From an uncultured Collinsella sp. (GTDB taxonomy: Bacteria > Actinomycetota > Coriobacteriia > Coriobacteriales > Coriobacteriaceae): 6,534 nucleotides of DNA. Shown here piece after piece: positions 1 through 5,937 of this stretch (its first letter is position 1; every line of letters starts with the position of its first letter). The stretch covers positions 1 to 6,534 of the forward strand of contig URIJ01000117.1 of the NCBI GenBank assembly GCA_900547835.1. Reading direction: 5' to 3'. The notes beneath the pieces are model-generated. The model had not been told where the DNA came from, ran no database searches, and worked only from the letters and a program-made list of their open reading frames with translations. Position numbers and translations under genes: made by a program.

Positions 1-127
1 GCTCGCTCACAATGGCACTTTTGGCACGATGCAAGTTGGCGCGCTGCCAAATGGAGTAACCGACCAGTTGTACCAGATAGGCATAGCCCTTAGTGACTTT
101 AGCGGCTCTCGGCAGCAGTAAAACCAT
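1..127 (-). CDS. Start of an unidentified protein, cut by the left edge of the window
   Basis: An open frame begins with ATG at base 127 and stays open for 42 codons to the edge of the window. Only three bases (ACA) separate this ATG from the TAG stop of the preceding glycosyltransferase gene, so it looks like the next gene of the same operon, probably translated by coupling. The predicted N-terminus starts MVLLLPRAAKVTKGYAYLVQ and goes on with a mixed basic and aromatic stretch. I see no GT2 opening motif (VSVVVPxYN) and no clear signal peptide, and I do not recognise the family. There is no convincing Shine-Dalgarno site at good spacing; the nearest purine-rich run (GAGAGTGAG) lies some 18 bases upstream, inside the previous gene. 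The reading frame is the same as that of the preceding gene, so a fused or read-through product is formally possible. Position and openness support it; function is unknown. Confidence 0.55.
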   Translation of the reverse strand, partial: MVLLLPRAAKVTKGYAYLVQLVGYSIWQRANLHRAKSAIVSE

Positions 128-130
128 TGT

Positions 131-2617
131 CTAAAGCGAGAAGAACTCACTCTCGGCAGATAGGTTCGGCCCCAACCACGGATCACCCGTCAAGAAATAC
201 TCCGACCAGCGCTGCATAAACAGTGCCTGCTCGCGCTTCCAACGGCGCAGCTTTTCCTCGTTGGCCTCTTCCCTGCCGCGCGAGGTGAACTCGTAGTGAT
301 ACAGCTCGGCATAAGGCGTATAGATGGTGTGGTAGCCCGCCTCCCATACGCGCAGGCAAAAGTCTGCGTCGTTAAAGCCAACGGCGAATTCCTCGTTGTA
401 GCCGCCGACGCGCTCAAATACGTCGCGTCGCACCATCTGGCAGGCACCCGTTACGGCGCTAAAGTTGCCCGGGCGCACAGCGCGGGCAAGATAGCCCTCG
501 CGCTTTGCCGAGAAGTCCTGGTTGGCATGGGCAAGTGCGCCACGCACGCCAACCAAAATGCCGGCATGCTGCACCAGATGATCGGCAAAGTAGAGTTTGG
601 CGCCCACCACGCCCGCATCGGGACGCTGCAGATAGCCCATCATCTCTTCGATAAAGTCCGGGCTTATGACCTCGGTATCGTTGTTCAGCAGCAGCAGGTA
701 GTCACCCTTGGCGTGCTTCACACCAAAATTGATGATCTGAGAGTAATTGAACTCGCCCGGCCAGTACACAACGCGCGCGATGCCCTTGCCTTCGGATGCT
801 GCAGCCACGCGCTCTGGCAGGGTTTCGTAATACGCAAACGTCTCCGGGGCTTCGCTGTTGTTCTCCACCAAGACGATCTCGTAATTGGTATACGTTGCCT
901 TCTGAGCGATCGACATCACGCAGGCATCGAGCGTCTCAACGTGATCCTTAGTGGGAATCACAATGCTCACCAGCGGCGCAGGCTCCGGCAGCGCATGGCG
1001 CATGCGGTAGACAAACGGCGTCTCGGTCTCCTCGACCGTTCCGTGAACGCCCAGCGCGTTAAAGTGGCGCTGCAGCGCAAGACGACCCGCTTCAATGGCA
1101 TACGGCTTGCTATCGGCAGAGCCATCGGCGGTCGATCCCGGATGCACGCGCCAGTGATACAGCACATGCGCAACGTGCTCAAAGCGCGCGCCGGCTGCAA
1201 GGCAGCGAAGCGTCAAGTCGTAGTCCTGGGCGCCCGCAACGTCTTCTGGGGACATACCAATGTGATCGATGAGCGCCTTCTCCACCATCAGGAAATGCGT
1301 CACGCAGTTATGGCTATAGAGCAGGTCGACGTTGAGTACGGTCTTAAAGACCGGCTGGCCCCACTCCCCCGTTTTCTGGAACATGTCCTCGTCGCAGAAC
1401 AGGACCTGGGGACGCTCGCCCTCGGCCGCCTTGTTCAGCGCGGAAACATACTGGAATAACGCGTCCGGTTCCAGAATGTCATCGTGGTCCAAGAAAGCGA
1501 TGTAGTCGCCTGTCGCTTGCTCGATACCTGCGTTGGTGTTGACCACAATGCCGCCGTTGCCGGGAAGCTCGATGCGACGGATGCGCTCGTCGTTGGCACC
1601 TGCCGCAAGGGCGGCCACCGCATCCCATTCAGGCGAGGCATCCATAAGGAGCAGTTCCCAGTTGTCATAACTCTGGACTAGCACCGAGTCCAGCAGCTCG
1701 CGCAGGTATTCCCGATCAGTCTTGTAGCACGGCACCACAATACTCACGAGTGGTCTATAGGCAAAAGCCACCGAAGCGACACGCTGGCACGCTAAATCGC
1801 CCGGCTTTGCGCGATGTTGCTCAAACCAACGTCGATAAGCTGCGTCGTCTGCACGCGCGTCCTTCATGCGGTTCCAGCTGTCGTCGACAATGCCGTTGTA
1901 CAGGCGACCATCCATGGCGCAAAAACCGCTCTGGATTAGGCCCGTGGGATCAGCCGCAATCGCGACAAAATCACGTATATCCTGGGGCATCTCAACGCTC
2001 AAATACGTTTTATTGACGCGGCAACCGTTGCGCTGCGGCACATCGATCTGCGATTCAAACACATGCACGGTGACATCGATGGCATTCATATGCGCATCGA
2101 AAATCTGGAGCTCAGGGGTGCACTTGGAGTCTCCCACCCACGTAACCTCATAGCGCCACACCGCGCCGGCGTCTGCCGGCAAATAGCGAATGGCATCGAT
2201 CTCGTAGCGACCGCAGCATTCGCCACGCTGCGCATCGCGGATAAGCGCACACAGCGCAGGCTTTGCTTTGTAGTTAATCTTGGATTCCAGCTTGGCCACG
2301 CGGCTATCGAGGCGAATAGAGCCCAACCTTTGGCCACCGAATGCAAAAACGGCATCCATCGACGAGCCATCCAAAAACGGAAGTACCAAGACGGCGAGCT
2401 CGCGTTCGTAATCGGAAACGGAAGGGCAAAGCGCCAGCACACGGCCATGATCGACCGGGAGCACCAGCGACGGCACACGAGAACCGCTCGTCGTCGCATG
2501 GACAAACGCTTGAGAACCCTCCCGCTCAATAAGCGCGGCGACATCCTGACCGGCAAAACGAAGCAGCACAAACAGACGGCCCTGGCTGCGGCAAAGTGCC
2601 AAACGTTTGATACTCAT
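131..2617 (-). CDS. Large RfbC-like protein with two GT2 glycosyltransferase domains and an unknown N-terminal region
   Basis: This 828-residue protein has three parts. Residues 1-287 match no family I know and look strand-rich, without membrane segments. Residues 288-545 form a first GT2 domain: PLVSIVVPCYK at 289-299, DXD-like LDHDD at 376-380, FCDED at 407-411, AGAQDYD at 461-467 and YHWRVHPGSTA at 487-497. Residues 548-800 form a second, different GT2 domain: PLVSIVIPTKD at 548-558, LLNNDTE at 643-649, GACQMVRRDVFERVGGYNEEF at 724-744 with FNDADFCLR following at 748-756, and YHYEF at 773-777. This layout resembles Myxococcus RfbC and related O-antigen proteins, in which two GT-A domains in one chain add successive sugars. 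Both sites keep their metal and acid motifs, so both are probably active. No transmembrane segment is evident, so a cytoplasmic or membrane-peripheral location is inferred. The ATG directly abuts the TAG of the upstream gene; GAGAAG five bases before it may serve as the ribosome binding site. Donor and acceptor sugars cannot be read from the sequence. Confidence 0.95.
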   Translation of the reverse strand: MSIKRLALCRSQGRLFVLLRFAGQDVAALIEREGSQAFVHATTSGSRVPSLVLPVDHGRVLALCPSVSDYERELAVLVLPFLDGSSMDAVFAFGGQRLGSIRLDSRVAKLESKINYKAKPALCALIRDAQRGECCGRYEIDAIRYLPADAGAVWRYEVTWVGDSKCTPELQIFDAHMNAIDVTVHVFESQIDVPQRNGCRVNKTYLSVEMPQDIRDFVAIAADPTGLIQSGFCAMDGRLYNGIVDDSWNRMKDARADDAAYRRWFEQHRAKPGDLACQRVASVAFAYRPLVSIVVPCYKTDREYLRELLDSVLVQSYDNWELLLMDASPEWDAVAALAAGANDERIRRIELPGNGGIVVNTNAGIEQATGDYIAFLDHDDILEPDALFQYVSALNKAAEGERPQVLFCDEDMFQKTGEWGQPVFKTVLNVDLLYSHNCVTHFLMVEKALIDHIGMSPEDVAGAQDYDLTLRCLAAGARFEHVAHVLYHWRVHPGSTADGSADSKPYAIEAGRLALQRHFNALGVHGTVEETETPFVYRMRHALPEPAPLVSIVIPTKDHVETLDACVMSIAQKATYTNYEIVLVENNSEAPETFAYYETLPERVAAASEGKGIARVVYWPGEFNYSQIINFGVKHAKGDYLLLLNNDTEVISPDFIEEMMGYLQRPDAGVVGAKLYFADHLVQHAGILVGVRGALAHANQDFSAKREGYLARAVRPGNFSAVTGACQMVRRDVFERVGGYNEEFAVGFNDADFCLRVWEAGYHTIYTPYAELYHYEFTSRGREEANEEKLRRWKREQALFMQRWSEYFLTGDPWLGPNLSAESEFFSL

Positions 2618-3685
2618 CTACACTTCTCGCTTTCCCAGGGCGTTCGCTGCCATGCGTTTGCAGGCACCCAGGCGCCCAAACCTCAAGACGTCGTAATCGA
2701 ACATGAGCTTTTTACATGCACGGGCATTGGGGGCCTTGCTGGTAAGCGCCGCACGCACCATAGCAGCAACAGAAGGAGCGCATTGTGCGAGCGCAGCATC
2801 GCTGCCCACGGCAGAACCGGCAAGCGCCGTGGCAACGGCAGCAAACACCTTGCCGCAGTCCGAACCCAGCAACCTGAGCGCATCGTACAGCACCAGATCA
2901 CACAGGAAGTACGCCAGGTCATCAGCATGCTGTGCGTCGAGACCGTCGCGCTGCCAGTCAGCCAGCACAGCGGAGTAAATCTTCACATGCTCCAGCAGAC
3001 GCGTCTCGTCGTCATAGCGCATGGTGTCCATGAGCGAGCCCTTGCGCGCCACGCGGTAGTCATACAGCTTGTTCGAAATAAGCGCGGTCTTGCGCGAGCG
3101 ACCGTACACGGCAAAATCGAAGACCTGGTCCTCGCCATACTTAACGGTTTCGTCGAACACGATCCCGTTGCCCAGCAAAAACTCACGCTTGCAAGCGGTG
3201 CGCCATGCAAAGGGGCGAGACGCTTCCTTAAACAGCAGGTCGGAGCCATAGCCTTCAAACGACACATCGCGCGGGCTCAGTACATAGTTAAGCCACGGAT
3301 ACCCCGCCTCCAGCGGATACGGATTCGCGCCAAAGGTCAACACGTCGCAATCCTCGCGTTCAAAGGCATCGACGATCACGCGGCATGCATCGGGCGTAAA
3401 CCGGTCGTCGGAATCCAAAAACGCGACGATAGGCGCCGTGGACGCAGCGATGCCGGCATTACGCGCACTCGACAGGCCGCCGTTCTCCTTATCGACCAGC
3501 GTAAAGCGCGCGTCCTTTTCGCAATAGGCAGCCGCAATATCGCGCGAACCGTCCGGCGAGCCATCGTTGACCAGCACGCCTTCCCAATCGGGCATGTCCT
3601 GCGCAAGCAGGGAGTCCAGGCACCAGGCCAGGCACTCCTCCACCTTATAGATGGGAACGACAACGGAAATCTTGGGGGTAGTCAT
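2618..3685 (-). CDS. GT2 family glycosyltransferase, type B (second copy)
   Basis: A 355-residue single-domain GT2 enzyme, predicted to transfer a sugar from an NDP-sugar to a glycan intermediate in the cytoplasm. Counting from the ATG at 3685, the motifs are ISVVVPIYK at 6-14, nucleotide-binding VNDGSPDGS at 39-47, GGLSSARNAGI at 69-79, metal-binding FLDSDD at 89-94, the likely catalytic-base motif YGEDQVFDF at 183-191 and YDYR at 208-211. The last 40 residues are rich in Lys and Arg and may touch the membrane (inference). It aligns with the gene at 4891-5931 through the acceptor half: about 24 of 56 residues are identical by eye around the GED motif. I start it at ATG 3685, not at the in-frame TTG at 3691, because AGGAG sits nine bases before the ATG but only three before the TTG. 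The first two bases of that site overlap the stop of the upstream gene, and its own TAG directly abuts the next ATG, so translation is probably coupled on both sides. The substrate is unknown. Confidence 0.95.
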   Translation of the reverse strand: MTTPKISVVVPIYKVEECLAWCLDSLLAQDMPDWEGVLVNDGSPDGSRDIAAAYCEKDARFTLVDKENGGLSSARNAGIAASTAPIVAFLDSDDRFTPDACRVIVDAFEREDCDVLTFGANPYPLEAGYPWLNYVLSPRDVSFEGYGSDLLFKEASRPFAWRTACKREFLLGNGIVFDETVKYGEDQVFDFAVYGRSRKTALISNKLYDYRVARKGSLMDTMRYDDETRLLEHVKIYSAVLADWQRDGLDAQHADDLAYFLCDLVLYDALRLLGSDCGKVFAAVATALAGSAVGSDAALAQCAPSVAAMVRAALTSKAPNARACKKLMFDYDVLRFGRLGACKRMAANALGKREV

Positions 3686-3694
3686 AGCCAAGTG

Positions 3695-3699
3695 CTCCT
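3695..3699 (-). promoter_or_regulatory. Ribosome binding site that decides the start at 3685
   Basis: On the minus strand the bases read TAGGAG, where TAG is the stop of the gene at 3698-4816 and AGGAG is a Shine-Dalgarno core. It lies nine bases before ATG 3685 and three before TTG 3691. The spacing favours the ATG. The overlap of stop and ribosome binding site suggests that ribosomes finishing the upstream gene re-initiate here. Confidence 0.7.
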
Positions 3700-4816
3700 A
3701 CTGTGCGGCCGGCACGTCATCGGGATGCGGATTATCGCCGTAGGTGCGCTGATACGTCAGCACGCGCCAGACCAGCGGCAGGCCGCCAATCTTAAAGTAG
3801 TGCTTAAACGTATTGAGCTTGCCCGGCTTCTTAAAGTCAAAGCGCGAATCGATATAGGCGCGGGGCGACTTGACCATCAGTCGCAAGTCGGTCTCGCCAC
3901 GCGGGTCGAAGAGAGACAGGTCAAAGCGACCGGCATCCCAATCGGCCTTGAGCTCGGGAGATGCCTTCTCCCAAAACTGCTCGCGCAGCTCATCGACCAG
4001 ACGCTCGTCATTCCAGCGATACGTATCGACCTTCATGCGCATTAAAATACCCTGAAGCTGAGCCTTAAGCTCGGGGCGTTCATCCAAAAAGCGCTGCATC
4101 TCGGTATATTCGTCGCACACGCAAAACACCTTGTTAGGAGAATTAACGGAGCTCTTCTCGTTATCTTGGCGATAGCACAAAATGGGGTCCGCAATAAACG
4201 CGGCACGCTCGGCGCACGCCCAGACCTTAAAGTTAAAGCCTGCGTCCTGATACGAGGCGCCCGGCGTGGGAAGGAACCGAATCTGATTGTCGTTGAGGAA
4301 CTCGCGCCGATAGATGGCAGACCAAATGGAAGGTTTGCGGTAGAAGATGCCAGGGCGATCGACGGGGCGATACGCGGCGCCCGTCATATGCTCGTCGATG
4401 ATCCCAAACAGCTCACGCCGCTCGCTGGGCGTGGACCAATACAGGTAAAAGTCGCCCTTTACCACATCGGCATGCTCGGCATCGGCCTTGGCGACCAGCT
4501 TTTGGAGTGAATCCTCAAACATAAAGTCGTCGGACTCAAGGATGCCCACGTACTCGCCGCGCGCCATCTCCAGGCCGCGGTTCATCGAGTCGCCGTAGCC
4601 GCTGTTGGCCTTGTCGATCATCTTTACACGGGGGTCGCGCTCCATGTACTCGCGGATGATATCTGGCGAGCTATCGGTGGAGCCGTCGTTGATGCAGATG
4701 ATCTCGATGTCCTTGAGCGTCTGCGCCACGGCGGAATCGAGGCACTCACGCAGGTAGCGCTCAACATTGCAGATGGGAACAAGAAGCGAAACTTTAGGGG
4801 TATCAGAGTTCTGCAA
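3698..4816 (-). CDS. GT2 family glycosyltransferase, type A (second copy), TTG start
   Basis: A 372-residue GT2 enzyme with an N-terminal GT-A domain: VSLLVPICN at 9-17, CINDGSTDSS at 41-50 (nucleotide binding), NSGYGDSMNRGLEMARGEYV at 71-90, and GILESDD at 91-97, where ESDD takes the DXD position. The middle carries FLPTPGASYQD at 181-191, FKVWACAE at 196-203, CYRQDNEKSSVNS at 214-226 and KVFCV at 229-233. The gene at 5938-6534 shares this whole block, with 47 of 76 residues identical by hand count, so the two are paralogues. The region after about residue 245 is less conserved and may help set acceptor specificity (inference). The start is TTG: AGGAGGT lies four bases upstream, no ATG or GTG lies between that site and the VSLLVP motif, and the residues before the motif suit a GT2 N-terminus. 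It follows the only sizeable gap in the window and precedes a type B gene by 12 bases. No membrane helix is apparent. Sugar specificity is unknown. Confidence 0.95.
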   Translation of the reverse strand: MQNSDTPKVSLLVPICNVERYLRECLDSAVAQTLKDIEIICINDGSTDSSPDIIREYMERDPRVKMIDKANSGYGDSMNRGLEMARGEYVGILESDDFMFEDSLQKLVAKADAEHADVVKGDFYLYWSTPSERRELFGIIDEHMTGAAYRPVDRPGIFYRKPSIWSAIYRREFLNDNQIRFLPTPGASYQDAGFNFKVWACAERAAFIADPILCYRQDNEKSSVNSPNKVFCVCDEYTEMQRFLDERPELKAQLQGILMRMKVDTYRWNDERLVDELREQFWEKASPELKADWDAGRFDLSLFDPRGETDLRLMVKSPRAYIDSRFDFKKPGKLNTFKHYFKIGGLPLVWRVLTYQRTYGDNPHPDDVPAAQ

Positions 4817-4820
4817 GAGA

Positions 4821-4827
4821 ACCTCCT
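4821..4827 (-). promoter_or_regulatory. Strong Shine-Dalgarno site supporting a TTG start
   Basis: The minus strand reads AGGAGGT, close to the ideal anti-16S complement, followed by TCTC and then the TTG at 4816. The four-base gap after the core is short but workable. It is the best Shine-Dalgarno match in the window, and it lies outside any coding sequence, unlike the sites of the coupled genes. It suggests that this gene is initiated independently of the gene upstream. Confidence 0.75.
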
Positions 4828-4850
4828 GTTGAATAGCGTGTAACAGGGTT

Positions 4851-4859
4851 ATTTTAGCA
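4851..4859 (-). promoter_or_regulatory. Possible extended -10 promoter in the gap before the second A-B gene pair
   Basis: The minus strand reads TGCTAAAAT, matching an extended -10 element (TG, one base, then a TATAAT-like hexamer with one mismatch). There is no recognisable -35 hexamer 16 to 18 bases upstream, where the sequence is GC-rich. The transcription start would fall near base 4844, about 17 bases before the Shine-Dalgarno site. The surrounding gap of 4817-4890 is the only place in the window where an internal promoter could sit outside coding sequence. A short AT-rich motif like this can occur by chance, so this is a weak call. Confidence 0.25.
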
Positions 4860-4890
4860 GCCGAGTTGCGGCGGGCGGCAGCGCTTGGAA

Positions 4891-5931
4891 TTAGATAAAA
4901 CGCTCCAGGCAGGCTTTGAGACCGCGAGTCGAAAGATAGAACAGCGTGGCGTCTGCCATCGAAACGCCCGAGGTCGCCGCAACGAGCTTGTGGGCAACAC
5001 GGCGAACGGCGCCCTTAGCAGGCATATCCGCCCACTCCGTTCCCAAAAACGTCGTGAGGTCCATGTTGACGCGAGCCGCCACGCGATGGAAGTCATCGGC
5101 ATCCAAGCGCGCCAGGTCGAACACAATGAGGTCCAGGAACCAGGTGATCAGCTCGCCGGGGCACAGGTCCAAAAGACCGTAGGCCGCCCAGCCCTCCAAG
5201 ACCTCCTCGAGCATTCTCATGTGGGCGTCAAGCTTTTTGGCGCGAGCCTCGGCACTGTTGAACTCGTGCGTCGCCGATTCGCTCTCCATCACGTAGTGGT
5301 AGAACTTGTCCGGCATGACGACGGTCTTGCGGGCAAGCGCATAAGCCGCAAATTGGAAGACGACGTCCTCGCCCAAAGCCAAACCGGGGGCGAAGCGAAT
5401 GCCTTCGCGATTGAGCAGCTCGCGCGAAAAAGCCACGCGGCAGGCATAGGGCTGCGCATTCGAATGGAACAGAAGTTGGGGATCACGGGCGTCGAAGGTA
5501 CCGGCTTTGGGGCTCATGAGTTGATGGACGCGTTTGGGGGCAGCATCGGCTGGTTCACAGACGCCGCCAAAAACGGCGGCCTCGGCATCTGCAGACTCCA
5601 TGGCATGCAGTACGCGCTCGACCGTCTGGGCATCGATATAATCGTCGGCGTCCACAAAAAAGACGGTCTCGCCCTCGGCGGCATCGATACCGGCATTTCG
5701 AGCACACGAGACACCCGCATTTTCCTGGTCAATCACCAGTACGCGATCGTCGGCCTGCGCGACCTGGCGCAACACGTTCAACGAATCATCAGTCGAACCG
5801 TCGTTGACGCAGACAACCTGAATCGAGCGCTCGGACTGGGCCAACAGCGAATCGAGACATCGCTGAATGGAGCGCGCAGAGTTGTAAACGGGGACGACAA
5901 TGGTCGCTTTGGGGGTCAAAGTCTCTCCCAT
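4891..5931 (-). CDS. GT2 family glycosyltransferase, type B (first copy)
   Basis: A 346-residue single-domain GT2 enzyme predicted to act in the cytoplasm on a membrane-bound glycan intermediate. Motifs in order: TIVVPVYNS at 10-18, VNDGSTDDS at 42-50 (nucleotide binding), NAGVSCARNAGI at 71-82, metal-binding FFVDADD at 91-97, LGEDVVFQF at 186-194 (likely catalytic base) and YHY at 211-213. A C-terminal segment near 259-275 (GELITWFLDLIVFDLARL) is hydrophobic but reads like a buried helix of the fold, and the paralogue at 2618-3685 has a counterpart there. The ATG at 5931 is supported by AGGGGG nine bases upstream, inside the end of the preceding gene. Six bases separate it from that gene's TAG, so the two are probably coupled. 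It is the only gene in the window whose stop is TAA, and it is followed by a 74-base gap. The all-purpose GT2 motifs give no donor specificity. Confidence 0.95.
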   Translation of the reverse strand: MGETLTPKATIVVPVYNSARSIQRCLDSLLAQSERSIQVVCVNDGSTDDSLNVLRQVAQADDRVLVIDQENAGVSCARNAGIDAAEGETVFFVDADDYIDAQTVERVLHAMESADAEAAVFGGVCEPADAAPKRVHQLMSPKAGTFDARDPQLLFHSNAQPYACRVAFSRELLNREGIRFAPGLALGEDVVFQFAAYALARKTVVMPDKFYHYVMESESATHEFNSAEARAKKLDAHMRMLEEVLEGWAAYGLLDLCPGELITWFLDLIVFDLARLDADDFHRVAARVNMDLTTFLGTEWADMPAKGAVRRVAHKLVAATSGVSMADATLFYLSTRGLKACLERFI

Positions 5932-5937
5932 GTCGAC

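Noticed and set aside
296..1459. A 387-codon open frame on the plus strand.
   Set aside because: Antisense to the conserved GT2 domains of the 828-residue protein; its translation has no recognisable motif.
1757..2617. Cysteines in the N-terminal region of the 828-residue protein (nine in about 280 residues) as a metal site.
   Set aside because: The GT2 protein at 2618-3685 is about as rich in cysteine (eleven in 355), and the residues form no CxxC pairs, so it reflects general composition.
2063..4045. A 660-codon open frame on the plus strand.
   Set aside because: It lies antisense across three well-supported glycosyltransferase genes and has no recognisable motif, with a composition rich in Arg, His and Gln. 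It is long because the minus-strand genes it mirrors share one phase across their junctions, so the antisense frame is not broken there.
4864..4876. Hairpin GCCG-CAACT-CGGC (minus strand) in the gap, considered as a terminator after the gene at 4891-5931.
   Set aside because: Only four base pairs and no following T-run, so it does not meet the pattern of an intrinsic terminator.
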